64,000 nt of DNA from a virus, in IMG/VR virus record IMGVR_UViG_3300030202_003189, positions 167,286-231,285 of that record. The stretch is one strand, 5' to 3'. Under the pieces are notes generated by a model that was given only the letters and a program-made list of their open reading frames with translations, was not told the origin of the DNA and made no database searches. Shown here in pieces: positions 36,131-44,452 of the stretch. The translations under genes were made by a program, and so were the position numbers. Positions within the stretch are counted from its first letter, which is position 1, and every line of letters begins with the position of its first letter.

Positions 36131-39100
36131 TGAAAAACATTGTAAAGAAAGACTTAATAAGGGCAATCAAACTAAACGAACAGATTGAGGAACAAACAAC
36201 ATCTGGAGATGCTGGATCTTACGTCACTCCTCAAGTTTGGGCAAAAACAACAAGTGACTTAAAGTCAGTCAACGATCCAAACTGGCCGAAATATGGAGGA
36301 CCAGGAGCTCAGTATGTAAAAGTAAAGAAAAAGTGTAGAACATTCCCTTATTGTAATCAAGGAGATATAAACGCACTTGAATTTTATGGACCGACTAAGA
36401 AAAAGAAAAAAAGTAAAAAAAGAAAGAGTAAAAAGAAAAGTACAACCCCTTTAGCAAGAAGAAAGAGAAAAATATCAAAGGATTTAGTTAGAACACAAAG
36501 AATAAAAACACCTAGAGGAAAACATTATAACATTGGAAGATGGATTAATGAAAACAATGGATATTTATATTATAATGACGCACTAACTCTTGAGGAAGTT
36601 CGGTCAGCTATGTTAGAAAATACTATGAGAAAAAACATTACAAATAGATACGCCTCTTTTACTGATGATAGGACTCAGGGACTGCAATTAGAAGAAGCAA
36701 CACGAAGATCCTTAAATAAATATCTATTCGAGGATTGTGCTACTTGTGATGCAACAGGAGGGTATTATTGTGGAGACGACGTTAATAATTGGACAAACTA
36801 CTCACCTCAAGGATGTGTTCCATGGTATTATATAGGGGACAATATAAATGATTGTCAAGATGGTGCAGACGAAATGCCAGGAAATAGAGACCCTAATACA
36901 GGGGCTGGTATAAATAACTGTTCTCAAGGACCACCACTACCAATTCTTGGATGTACTGACCCAACAGCAGATAATTATGATGCAACCGCTACTCAAGATG
37001 ATGGCAGTTGTACTTTTACTGTTTTAGGGTGTATAGATCCACATGCTAACAATTTTGACCCATTAGCTACTGTAGATGATGGTTCATGTACATATGATGT
37101 TAAAGGATGTATGGATGATACTGCTAATAACTTTAACCCACTAGCAACTATAGATGCTGGTAATTGTACTTATGATGTATATGGTTGTACCGATAAAAAC
37201 GCATGTAACTTTAATCCTGCTGCAACAATAGATGATGGGAGTTGTGATATGCCATCACCGGGTAATCCTTGTACTCCTAATGTAGTCCAAGGATGTACAG
37301 ATCCAATGGCGATAAATTATAATCCTAATGCAAATCAAGATGATGGAAGTTGTGCGTACGACATATATGGATGTAATCAAGACTCTGCAATAAATTACAA
37401 TCCTACTGCAACAATAGATGATGGTAGTTGTGAATATCCTGTTGTAAATCCATGTATAGATCTTGATAAATATGTGGACGGACTTGGAGTATCAAAAGAT
37501 AAATTTTGTAGCGAGTGTGGACCAGGTGGAGATTTTGAGAAAGATGAAATGTGTACGTGTTGTGATGAAAAACCTGAAATTCTAACTTGTGATGAGTTTC
37601 AAGAAAACGAACAAATGGTAGACCAAATCTGTTCTCTTTGTGATACAGATAACTCAATTGATGATGCTAATTCAATCCCTAGTAATAATCCACTAGTAAG
37701 TATGTATTGTGATTGTTGTACCATGATGAATCAACAATCTCCAGTAACAAGTACTTTTGGGTGTGCCACAGACTTCGCAAATTACCTAGAACAAGATATG
37801 GAAGGTGTATCTAAAAATTTATTCTGTAACAAATGTGTAGATGAAGAATTTTATAACGACCATGATTTTGCATGTGACTGTTGTGAAGAAGAAGAAGATG
37901 AATCAGAAGGAGTAGGAGGAGGAGATATTGCAGTTGGGGGACAATCACAAGGAAAACCAAACAAATCAGAATGTGATTTATCTTGGGAGAGTCCTTGTTC
38001 ACAAAAACATCTTGGACAATTTACAGGAGGAGTTGACCAACTAAAAGACTGGGTACATAAAAGAGCGGATGGTTTTAAGAGTACAGGATGTAAACATTTA
38101 CAAAATGTTGTTAACTGGTTAACCAATCAATTAAATAGTGGAGTGACAGGTAAAGGTGAACCATTAACTAAAATAGCTATAAGGAGAAAAACGGCAAAAA
38201 GAGAATGGGCAATATGTCAAGCTTCACAATGTGGTTGTAAGATTAACATACCAACTTTAGAACCTACAATAGGAGGAACAACAGGAGGACCTACACCAAC
38301 AGGAGGACCTACACCAACAGGAGGACCCACAAACCAAACAGGGGTGATACCTTGTTGGGGATGTGTAAATGGGACTATAGAACAACACGGAGAGTTGGGT
38401 GGAACAACAGGGTTTAATAACTCTAATGTTAACGGAATGTGTGGAACAATGAATGGAGTTACTTACTACGATAGAAAAGAACATCCACAACTAGAAAATT
38501 GTGGACTACAAGATATAAATCTTCAGGAACAAAAAATTAAAGAATCACGAAAAAAAATAATTAATATGAAACTAACAGAACAAAGTAATAAAAAACCACA
38601 AGGGTATAGAATTTACGCTAAGGCTCATGAAATGAGTGGTAAATCTAACGACGAAGGTTTAGCAATAGCTAAAAAGAAAATAAAAAACTTCATGAAATTT
38701 GATGATAAAGGATCAGAGGTAGACCCAAAAATGTATAGAAACAGTAAAAAACAGGATGAGTTTGTTGAAGATGTTTATTACAGTTCTGGACAAACGGGAC
38801 TTAAGTTTAATCATGAACTTTCCGACCAACAGAAAGAAAGAATGGGAGACTATTTGAAAGGGTCATCTAAGACAGGTAATGCTGTTAGCGGGGACGTTGC
38901 TAATGTTACAACAACAAATGCTGAGGGAGGTGCTAATAACACAGGCGAAATGTTGGCTAGAGCGGCTAAAAGAAGAGCAGAAAAAGAGGATATGGGTATG
39001 AGAATGGCTAATAATGATAGAAGATACTCACCAGATACTCAGGTAACAACTAACGCTCCACTTGTAAAACTAAAAGAGGATGTGATAGATACTCCAAAAC

Positions 39101-39327
39101 AAATTCTTAATTTAATACCAAGAAATTATAAGAAAGATGGTATAATTTTCGAAATTACAAACGGAACAGAAACTAAGACAGTTAAGTATGAATCGTTCAA
39201 AGGTAAGAAAGGAGGACATATCATTATTTTAGATTCGATTAATCCTGGTGAACTTAATGAACAACTAAGTAGAATGAAAACCCTAATCAATCATAGTTCA
39301 AAAACAAGACATGATAAATTTAGATAA
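36130..39327 (+). CDS. Large multi-domain candidate internal or surface virion protein
   Basis: A 1065-residue product. Segments in order: N-terminal helix with IKLNEQ (residues 14-18), the TTSGDAGSY module, a Lys/Arg-rich stretch (about 92-118), six tandem GCxDPxAxNxxPxAxxDDGSC repeats (274-437), a Cys-rich region (440-640), a GGPTPT linker, another domain, then LQEQ (798-801), LTEQ (815-818), a helical basic domain, and LNEQ (1042-1045) near the end. The recurring LxE-Q sites resemble T4-type prohead protease sites that cut after LxE. I infer a polyprotein-like, head-associated or fibre protein. Host-like Cys repeats are also found in the tail block. Confidence 0.7.
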   Translation: MKNIVKKDLIRAIKLNEQIEEQTTSGDAGSYVTPQVWAKTTSDLKSVNDPNWPKYGGPGAQYVKVKKKCRTFPYCNQGDINALEFYGPTKKKKKSKKRKSKKKSTTPLARRKRKISKDLVRTQRIKTPRGKHYNIGRWINENNGYLYYNDALTLEEVRSAMLENTMRKNITNRYASFTDDRTQGLQLEEATRRSLNKYLFEDCATCDATGGYYCGDDVNNWTNYSPQGCVPWYYIGDNINDCQDGADEMPGNRDPNTGAGINNCSQGPPLPILGCTDPTADNYDATATQDDGSCTFTVLGCIDPHANNFDPLATVDDGSCTYDVKGCMDDTANNFNPLATIDAGNCTYDVYGCTDKNACNFNPAATIDDGSCDMPSPGNPCTPNVVQGCTDPMAINYNPNANQDDGSCAYDIYGCNQDSAINYNPTATIDDGSCEYPVVNPCIDLDKYVDGLGVSKDKFCSECGPGGDFEKDEMCTCCDEKPEILTCDEFQENEQMVDQICSLCDTDNSIDDANSIPSNNPLVSMYCDCCTMMNQQSPVTSTFGCATDFANYLEQDMEGVSKNLFCNKCVDEEFYNDHDFACDCCEEEEDESEGVGGGDIAVGGQSQGKPNKSECDLSWESPCSQKHLGQFTGGVDQLKDWVHKRADGFKSTGCKHLQNVVNWLTNQLNSGVTGKGEPLTKIAIRRKTAKREWAICQASQCGCKINIPTLEPTIGGTTGGPTPTGGPTPTGGPTNQTGVIPCWGCVNGTIEQHGELGGTTGFNNSNVNGMCGTMNGVTYYDRKEHPQLENCGLQDINLQEQKIKESRKKIINMKLTEQSNKKPQGYRIYAKAHEMSGKSNDEGLAIAKKKIKNFMKFDDKGSEVDPKMYRNSKKQDEFVEDVYYSSGQTGLKFNHELSDQQKERMGDYLKGSSKTGNAVSGDVANVTTTNAEGGANNTGEMLARAAKRRAEKEDMGMRMANNDRRYSPDTQVTTNAPLVKLKEDVIDTPKQILNLIPRNYKKDGIIFEITNGTETKTVKYESFKGKKGGHIIILDSINPGELNEQLSRMKTLINHSSKTRHDKFR
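36949..37440 (+). repeat. Six GCxDP-type protein repeats
   Basis: Six copies (one slightly longer, with a SPGNPCTP insert) of a 24-28 residue repeat, each opening with G-C-(T/I/M/N)-(D/Q) and closing with D-(D/A)-G-(S/N)-C. The repeats are diverged at DNA level but clear in protein. The same family occurs at 5802-6392 and, degenerate, from 3462. Confidence 0.85.
38283..38327 (+). repeat. Short tandem repeat coding GGPTPT linker
   Basis: An 18-nt unit (AGGAGGACCTACACCAAC) repeated about two and a half times inside the gene at 36130, coding for Gly-Gly-Pro-Thr-Pro-Thr. It forms a flexible interdomain linker and is a likely site of copy-number variation. Confidence 0.75.
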
Positions 39328-39329
39328 AC

Positions 39330-39899
39330 ATGTATTATACAAGGGTAAAATTAACTGAAACACAATTAAGAAATGTTGTCATAAAAATAGTTAGTGAGGG
39401 CGATGGTATTAAAGTAGACAAAGGGTCACCTAACCAGGCTTTAATCGACACTAAGGCACCCAATACAGGGAGACATAATTATGGTCCGATACACGCAGAT
39501 AATGACTATATAAATACGATAAAGATGGACGGTATATATGACACCGAACCAGTGAGTTTCGACGGACACAACACATCACCAATCCCTGGACATAAAAATG
39601 ATAAGGCATCTAACCTTAAAATGAAAGGAGACTTTGGTATTAATGGTGTTAAACTAAAAAGAGGTAAAGAAACTCAAGATGTTAAAATAGGTAGTCATTT
39701 TGAAAAAGACATAAAAAAGAACACTCCTCTTAAAAATTCTAAGAAAAAACACGCCTCTCTTCACCCTAAACGCCATAGTAATTCTTCTCGGATAACTAAT
39801 GTGGTCCACAGAGATGGAGTGACACGAGGAGGAGTAGTATACGATTCATCATTCAAACCAGGAAAAGGAGGGGATCCATTTACAAAGAAAACATCTTAA
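39330..39899 (+). CDS. Basic protein with LTETQL-type N-terminal helix
   Basis: A 189-residue product beginning MYYTRVKLTETQLRNVVIKI then VSEG. This N-terminus matches that of the protein at 58586 (IHLTESELTNLIGKIVMEQ). The rest is hydrophilic, His/Lys-rich and without recognised fold (KKKHASLHPKRHSNSSRI). The helix ending in IVSE followed by Gly fits an [LIV]xE cleavage site. I infer a head-packaged protein with a removable targeting peptide. Function unknown. Confidence 0.6.
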   Translation: MYYTRVKLTETQLRNVVIKIVSEGDGIKVDKGSPNQALIDTKAPNTGRHNYGPIHADNDYINTIKMDGIYDTEPVSFDGHNTSPIPGHKNDKASNLKMKGDFGINGVKLKRGKETQDVKIGSHFEKDIKKNTPLKNSKKKHASLHPKRHSNSSRITNVVHRDGVTRGGVVYDSSFKPGKGGDPFTKKTS

Positions 39900-39929
39900 T
39901 TTTTTGGTTTACTTAGAAAGAGGTAAACA

Positions 39930-39937
39930 TATATTTA
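39930..39937 (+). promoter_or_regulatory. Bacteroidota -7-like box 4 nt before ATG
   Basis: TATATTTA, then GGTT, then ATG at 39942. It fits TAnnTTTG except the last base. The nearest TTG (39904-39906) is 23 nt away, longer than usual, so the -33 part is weak. Confidence 0.45.
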
Positions 39938-39941
39938 GGTT

Positions 39942-40424
39942 ATGGATAAAAATAAAGGACCTAATCTCACACCGAAAGAATTCTTTAATTACGTTAGTGC
40001 TCCGATAACAGATGATTTTCGGGATATGAGCTTTAAGGTTCATAATATAATACCCGAAAAGACAGAATTATATCATGAGATATTAATATCCCTATTTGAC
40101 ATATTATTTGATACCTACTTAGGTGAAGAAATAATTAATACAGAAAATAAGAGTCGAGAACACTTCGAATGGTGTTGGAATAAGAATAAAGATAACTTCA
40201 AAAAAGAGAAAATATTCTTTAATGAGGAAGAAGAGATATTAGATTACTTTACTCAGTTTGCTCTAGAATCTTTTTATAATGAGGATTTTAATAAAATTGG
40301 GGAGATTGAAACAAAAATCAGATGGTTCTGGAATAAATGTTTTGATTATAGTAGCACTAGAACAAGAAGTGAGTTAGACATTCTTGTCGAGGTATATAAA
40401 TTATTTGAAAAAAGCTTGAAATAA
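39942..40424 (+). CDS. Hypothetical protein, helical
   Basis: A 160-residue product rich in aromatic and acidic residues (FNYVSAPITDDFRDMSF; HFEWCWNKNKDNFKKEK; RWFWNKCFDYSSTRTR). Two WCWNK/FWNKC-like segments may reflect an internal repeat. No known domain. It begins its own unit behind a -7-like box and is followed by a weak terminator-like hairpin. Confidence 0.6.
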   Translation: MDKNKGPNLTPKEFFNYVSAPITDDFRDMSFKVHNIIPEKTELYHEILISLFDILFDTYLGEEIINTENKSREHFEWCWNKNKDNFKKEKIFFNEEEEILDYFTQFALESFYNEDFNKIGEIETKIRWFWNKCFDYSSTRTRSELDILVEVYKLFEKSLK

Positions 40425-40446
40425 CCTTTATTTATTGGGTTTTTTA
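40423..40446 (+). terminator. Weak terminator-like hairpin
   Basis: AACC, an 11-nt loop, GGTT and a T run just after the stop at 40424. The stem is only 4 bp, so this is a low-confidence terminator. A TATTTATT box (40429-40436) lies within the loop. Confidence 0.3.
40429..40436 (+). promoter_or_regulatory. Putative phage-class promoter box TATTTATT
   Basis: TATTTATT 35 nt before the ATG at 40472, overlapping the weak hairpin after the preceding gene. The weakest member of the set. Confidence 0.3.
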
Positions 40447-40471
40447 ATATAATTTTCTAAAAAATATTGTT

Positions 40472-40693
40472 ATGAGAATAATGAGAGTAGTTGAACTACA
40501 GTTGTTAACAGATAAAGAAAAGATTGAATATATGTTAGAGGAAACTCTAAATAATAAGAATTTAGATGTTGATGATAAAATAAATAAAGTTATGGGATTA
40601 ATAAAAGAACAGACTCAGAATATTAACTCTCTACAACTATGGGCCTCATATATGACTGGGGTTACAAATAAAAATGAACAAAAAGAAGAATAA
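40472..40693 (+). CDS. Small hypothetical protein
   Basis: A 73-residue helical, charged product (MRIMRVVELQLLTDKEKIEY). No family recognised. It starts a run of overlapping small genes that includes the histone-like protein 2 nt downstream. A TATTTATT box lies 35 nt before its start. Confidence 0.6.
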   Translation: MRIMRVVELQLLTDKEKIEYMLEETLNNKNLDVDDKINKVMGLIKEQTQNINSLQLWASYMTGVTNKNEQKEE

Positions 40694-40695
40694 TT

Positions 40696-40875
40696 ATGAA
40701 TACTTATTTCGAACTAAAAAAATTAGTGGACAGCTTAGAAGATGATGCCACTAAAGTTTACACAAAAAATAATAAAGCCGCAGCTGTTAGAGTAAGAAAA
40801 ACTCTACAAGAAGTTAAGAATCTATCACAAACATTAAGAATAGAAATAAATGAAGTTAGGAAACAATGGGACTAA
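40696..40875 (+). CDS. Histone H1/Hc1-like small protein
   Basis: A 59-residue product from the ATG at 40696 to TAA at 40873-40875. MNTYFELKKLVDSLEDDATK then VYTKNNKAAAVRVRKTLQEV matches the Hc1-like family of Bacteroidota (FxxLKxLVxSLExDxxKxYxKxNxAAxxRVRKxLQxxK), which binds DNA in the host nucleoid. Host members often have a Lys-rich tail that is missing here; this is the core domain alone. It overlaps the next gene by 10 nt. A role in phage DNA organisation or in competing with the host protein is inferred. Confidence 0.75.
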   Translation: MNTYFELKKLVDSLEDDATKVYTKNNKAAAVRVRKTLQEVKNLSQTLRIEINEVRKQWD

Positions 40876-41072
40876 TACTAATAAATAAAATATTATGGAT
40901 ACTACTCTACCTATCGATTCTAAATATAGGTAAGGAGATAGGAATGTTTTTATGGAATATATTCGGTAAAGAGGATCCAACGCCACTAGAAATGAGTAGT
41001 AGAAATATTTTATTATTAGGGTTATCGACATCATACGTTTTATTATCAATATTTAATGGAATTCAACTATGA
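40866..41072 (+). CDS. Small two-helix membrane protein
   Basis: A 68-residue product with hydrophobic segments at residues 2-22 (LILINKILWILLYLSILN) and 47-66 (NILLLGLSTSYVLLSIFNGI). It overlaps both neighbours (10 and 4 nt). Holin-like in size and layout, but no proof. Confidence 0.55.
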   Translation: MGLILINKILWILLYLSILNIGKEIGMFLWNIFGKEDPTPLEMSSRNILLLGLSTSYVLLSIFNGIQL

Positions 41073-41479
41073 CAGTTAATGATAAAATAAAACCATTACT
41101 TCCTTATCTTAAGGAAATAAAGTTTAGCGACAAACATGTGGTTGTAGGAGGAACATTATACCCAAAGTGGATAGTAGAAGAAAAGAATGGACCAATTAAG
41201 ACAGTAAGGACAGGAGAAGATGAGTCAGGTAAGGTAATATATCATTTTTATGGGTTAACCAAACAAATAGATATAGATGGGATACTAGATTACTTTTCAG
41301 TAATTATAAACGAAAATCTAGATAGAGAAAGAAAACAAGATCTATTCAAGAAGAAAGTTGAAGAACTAAAAGGGATATTCAAAGGAAGTACACTTACCGA
41401 TCTTGAAAACCTATCGATGGCCATAACCGAAGATGAAACGGAAGCAAGACCAGGATATACACAATTAGACGATGAATAG
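41069..41479 (+). CDS. Hypothetical cytoplasmic protein
   Basis: A 136-residue product (MTVNDKIKPLLPYLKEIKFS), alpha/beta in the first half, helical in the second (DRERKQDLFKKKVEELKGIF). No recognised family. It overlaps both neighbours (4 and 8 nt), so it is translated with two small membrane proteins and may act with them at the membrane. Confidence 0.6.
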   Translation: MTVNDKIKPLLPYLKEIKFSDKHVVVGGTLYPKWIVEEKNGPIKTVRTGEDESGKVIYHFYGLTKQIDIDGILDYFSVIINENLDRERKQDLFKKKVEELKGIFKGSTLTDLENLSMAITEDETEARPGYTQLDDE

Positions 41480-41801
41480 TTTAATTTACATATTATTGGC
41501 TTATGGTCTAACAAACATTATCGTATATGGGAGCATATTCGAAAAACCAAGAACCTGGTTAAAAAAGAAGTCCCAATGGATAGATGATTTACTATCATGT
41601 ATGATGTGTTCTTCTTTTTGGGTTGGAGCAATTTTAGGATGGTTTGTTAAAAACCCAGTAGATAAACTTATTAATTTTGAAAATGAATTATGGTTTATAC
41701 CATTAACCGCTTTACTCTATGGAGTTTTTACTTCAGGATGTGTCTGGTTAATTCACACAATACAAGAATATTTCGAAAGATCTAACCCTAGTAACAATTA
41801 G
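41472..41801 (+). CDS. Membrane protein, DUF1360-like
   Basis: A 109-residue product with hydrophobic helices at about 2-20, 45-60 and 75-98. The motif LLSCMMCSSFWVGAILGWF contains CxxCxxFW, typical of DUF1360 membrane proteins found in bacteria and phages, function unknown. A strong terminator follows 26 nt downstream, closing this unit. Confidence 0.6.
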   Translation: MNSLIYILLAYGLTNIIVYGSIFEKPRTWLKKKSQWIDDLLSCMMCSSFWVGAILGWFVKNPVDKLINFENELWFIPLTALLYGVFTSGCVWLIHTIQEYFERSNPSNN

Positions 41802-41827
41802 GATAATTTATTTAATAATATTATATT

Positions 41828-41865
41828 AAATGAGAGATATATTATTTATTCTCTCATTTTTTTTT
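41828..41865 (+). terminator. Intrinsic terminator
   Basis: Stem AAATGAGAG (41828-41836) pairs with CTCTCATTT (41851-41859), with a 14-nt AT-rich loop and a long T run to 41865. It ends the 40.4-41.8 kb unit. Confidence 0.75.
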
Positions 41866-41879
41866 AGTAATTATAACAT

Positions 41880-42107
41880 ATGGATCTAGATAGACAAATT
41901 ATACAATTAAAAAACGATAAGAGACGAATCGATAAGAATATTGCCACACATAAAAAAAAGTTTATAGATGAGATTAAACAAGGTTTAGGTGAGGAGATAA
42001 AGAAAAATATTGTTAAAGAAGAAATAAAAAAAGTAAAAGAAGAACCACAAAATAAGGGACTCTTTAGAAAAATGAAAGAATGGATATTGAATCTATCAAA
42101 AAAATAG
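41880..42107 (+). CDS. Small coiled-coil protein
   Basis: A 75-residue basic, Lys-rich helical product (MDLDRQIIQLKNDKRRIDKN; then KKNIVKEEIKKVKEE). No family recognised. It starts 15 nt after a terminator and has an imperfect TAATTATA box 4 nt before the ATG. It overlaps the next gene by 28 nt. Confidence 0.55.
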   Translation: MDLDRQIIQLKNDKRRIDKNIATHKKKFIDEIKQGLGEEIKKNIVKEEIKKVKEEPQNKGLFRKMKEWILNLSKK

Positions 42108-42295
42108 TAGATTTCTTTGACAAAGAGGTCAGGGAAAAGGAGATAAATCTAATCATCTCTTTACCTGCATTAGTGCATCGAAACCTACAAAAACAGATTT
42201 GGGAGATAGGAAATAAAGAACAACCACTAGAGTACTCAGACGAGTTTAATCTTAATATAGAGAAGATCACGTTTACTTTCATCATTAAAAAATAA
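42080..42295 (+). CDS. Small hypothetical protein
   Basis: A 71-residue product (MDIESIKKIVDFFDKEVREK) with alternating helix and strand. The C-terminal strand IEKITFTFIIKK suggests a small alpha/beta domain. Overlaps the upstream gene by 28 nt in another frame, which lowers certainty, though both frames look coding. Confidence 0.5.
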   Translation: MDIESIKKIVDFFDKEVREKEINLIISLPALVHRNLQKQIWEIGNKEQPLEYSDEFNLNIEKITFTFIIKK

Positions 42296-42302
42296 ATCAC
42301 AT

Positions 42303-42509
42303 ATGTTTACGTATAAGGTTAGTAAATCTCATTTAATAGAAGGTATAAAGGTCAAGGTGAAAGGTGAGAAAAATAATGTGTCACATGAGTTTATTACTAG
42401 GATAGGATATAGAGAATTAGAGAAAACAAATTACGAAGATATAGTAGACTCTTTAGTAGAGGCGTTAGAAAAAAAGATTGACTTATTAATTATGAATAAT
42501 ATATATTAA
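42303..42509 (+). CDS. Small hypothetical protein
   Basis: A 68-residue product (MFTYKVSKSHLIEGIKVKVK), with beta strands then a helix (DIVDSLVEALEKKIDLLIM). No family recognised. Lies in a run of four small genes with short gaps between a terminator and a convergent gene. Confidence 0.5.
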   Translation: MFTYKVSKSHLIEGIKVKVKGEKNNVSHEFITRIGYRELEKTNYEDIVDSLVEALEKKIDLLIMNNIY

Positions 42510-42512
42510 TAT

Positions 42513-42824
42513 ATGACAATACAAGAATATCTTATTAAAATGGAGGAACAACTTGAGAATAGCTTAAGTGATAATCTTAGAAAGTACATACCCACAATTT
42601 TAGAAAAGATAGAAGATATTGCTCTTAAACAATTTATAAAAGAAGGGGATCCCGTCCTTGACCTACAACAATTCAAAAGAATATTCGATAAGATAATGAC
42701 AGAATCTCTAAATAAAGAATTAGAAAAAAATAAAAGAATAGTAATAAGTGAAGGGATATTTCAAACAGTTATAGTTAAACGCGATACTGATGATATTATG
42801 ACTTTTAGTTACTGTCTTAATTAA
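42513..42824 (+). CDS. Small hypothetical protein, convergent with next gene
   Basis: A 103-residue product, helical (MTIQEYLIKMEEQLENSLSD) with a beta C-terminus (RIVISEGIFQTVIVKRDTDD). Its stop TAA (42822-42824) overlaps the stop of the - strand gene at 42821. No family recognised. Confidence 0.55.
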   Translation: MTIQEYLIKMEEQLENSLSDNLRKYIPTILEKIEDIALKQFIKEGDPVLDLQQFKRIFDKIMTESLNKELEKNKRIVISEGIFQTVIVKRDTDDIMTFSYCLN

Positions 42825-43480
42825 CGTGTCATACCACGCCATAGATATTCTCTATCTATTTTTAACACATTAGAAAGTTTACTGTATAATCCACTTCTTT
42901 TATCTTTGGGTACCTCTCCTGAGAATAGAATATTAATTTTTTTCTTCCTTAAATAAAGATCCTTTATTTTTTCATATAACCTTATAGAATCAGATTTATT
43001 TTTAGTGACCAAGAGTTTAATGTCGCCCTCTACCTCTAGACAGATTTTATTTTGGAAACGATACATATGTCCAGTACTTTTGACAGACTTATTTAATAAA
43101 GGAGTAAAAACTTTGGATATCACATCAAGTAGCGTCAACCTAGACTCAATACCATGTACCTTAAAAGTTTCTTCATAGTAAAATGGTTTATGTTTGATTA
43201 ACACCCATTCATCATTATTAAAACTAGGTTCCTTTGTTCGTCCAACAAAGTCTCGGATAACAATACTTTTTTCTAATTCAGATGTACGACGTTTTAATAA
43301 TAGAATCTCAAAGTTGACACTAAGAGGGTTTTTATTGTTGATGTACTTTACTGGAAATAGTACTCTATTATTCCTAACCAAAGTATTAAAACGTTGAGTT
43401 GCATTCTTTTTTACATTTGTTTCAAAAACAAGCTTTTTTTTCTTACGATTTTTTGTTATAATTAGACAATATGTTTTCAT
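42821..43480 (-). CDS. Hypothetical protein on minus strand
   Basis: A 219-residue basic product (MKTYCLIITKNRKKKKLVFE). It has mixed alpha/beta content and segments such as INILFSGEVPKDKRSGLYSK and ending YLWRGMTR. No known family. One of only two - strand genes. A TATTTATA box, read on the - strand, lies 4 nt before its ATG (43485-43492). It is divergent from DnaJ and convergent with the small gene cluster, so it is controlled separately from its surroundings. Confidence 0.65.
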   Translation of the reverse strand: MKTYCLIITKNRKKKKLVFETNVKKNATQRFNTLVRNNRVLFPVKYINNKNPLSVNFEILLLKRRTSELEKSIVIRDFVGRTKEPSFNNDEWVLIKHKPFYYEETFKVHGIESRLTLLDVISKVFTPLLNKSVKSTGHMYRFQNKICLEVEGDIKLLVTKNKSDSIRLYEKIKDLYLRKKKINILFSGEVPKDKRSGLYSKLSNVLKIDREYLWRGMTR

Positions 43481-43484
43481 ATTA

Positions 43485-43492
43485 TATAAATA
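43485..43492 (-). promoter_or_regulatory. Putative phage-class promoter box TATTTATA, minus strand
   Basis: Reads TATTTATA on the - strand, 4 nt before the start of the gene ending at 42821. On the + strand it reads TATAAATA, a T4-late-like string 19 nt before dnaJ, so it could serve either gene. Confidence 0.45.
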
Positions 43493-43511
43493 TAAATTAA
43501 TAATAATAAAA

Positions 43512-44441
43512 ATGAATAATTATTACGATATTCTTGGTGTTAGCAAGGATTCCACAACGGAGGAAATTAAGAGGGAGTATAGAAGATTATCCAAAGAGCA
43601 TCATCCAGACAAAGGTGGAGATGAAAATCGGTTCAAGGAAATTTCTGAAGCTTATGGGGTTTTAGGTGATCAAAATAAACGAACTAACTACGATAATACC
43701 CTTAATAACCCTTTTAGTGGGGGTAATTTTGGTAACGGCGATGCCTTTAACGAATTCTTTAATCGAGCAGGTGGTGGTGCAAGAACCAAAGAGACAGAAG
43801 ACCTTAGTGCTAATATACAAGTAACATTGGAAGATATTAATAAGGGGGTAACTAGAAAAATTAGATATAGAAGACGAATATTCGATAGAACTAAACCTCC
43901 TAGTATATGTCCCACTTGTAATGGATCGGGTACAGTTAGTCTTTTAGGTCCCTTTAGGACAAAATGTCCTACTTGTAGTGGAAGAGGAAGAATGAATGTT
44001 CATAAAATAGTAGAACAAGAAGTCTCTTTCGATGTCCCAAAGGGTATAAGTGACGGAGAAAGAATATTCTACGCTGGTTTCGGTAATGAAACCACCAACG
44101 GTATGGGGAACCTTTTTATCACAATTACACAGAAACCCCATCCAATCTTCACTAGGGAAGGTAATAACCTTATAGTGTCCAAGGAAATTTCATTCCCCAT
44201 TTTAATTATAGGGGGGTCGATACAAGTTAAAACACTAACAGGGTTAATAAAGGTAAATGTGGTTGAGGGTACCAAACCAATGGAAAGGCTAAGGATAGCA
44301 GGAAAAGGATTAAATTATGAAACAGGAGTGGGTGATTTAATAGTTGAGTTAAAACCAACCATTCCTAATAAAATTACAAAAGAAGAAAGAAAATTATTAG
44401 AGAGGTTGAAACTTTCTGAGAATTTTAATAAAATTAAATAA
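43512..44441 (+). CDS. dnaJ: DnaJ-type co-chaperone
   Basis: A 309-residue product. J domain at residues 1-65 (YYDILGVSKDSTTEEIKREY) with the HPD triad at 31-33. A short Gly/Phe region follows. The zinc region has only two CxxCxGxG motifs, CPTCNGSG and CPTCSGRG, instead of the usual four, so one zinc centre rather than two. The C-terminal substrate-binding domains follow (FDVPKGISDGERI; ISFPILIIGGSIQV). Length is below the usual 370-380. It would deliver substrates to a DnaK such as the one at 55604. A phage-encoded pair is unusual. No GrpE was seen. Confidence 0.9.
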   Translation: MNNYYDILGVSKDSTTEEIKREYRRLSKEHHPDKGGDENRFKEISEAYGVLGDQNKRTNYDNTLNNPFSGGNFGNGDAFNEFFNRAGGGARTKETEDLSANIQVTLEDINKGVTRKIRYRRRIFDRTKPPSICPTCNGSGTVSLLGPFRTKCPTCSGRGRMNVHKIVEQEVSFDVPKGISDGERIFYAGFGNETTNGMGNLFITITQKPHPIFTREGNNLIVSKEISFPILIIGGSIQVKTLTGLIKVNVVEGTKPMERLRIAGKGLNYETGVGDLIVELKPTIPNKITKEERKLLERLKLSENFNKIK

Positions 44442-44452
44442 AAATAAAAAAT

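Noticed and set aside
38257-38490. Cys/Ser-rich ORF on the - strand (CWCRSSCWCRSS)
   Set aside because: It is antisense to the GGPTPT tandem repeat of the real gene; the repeat pattern explains its odd composition.
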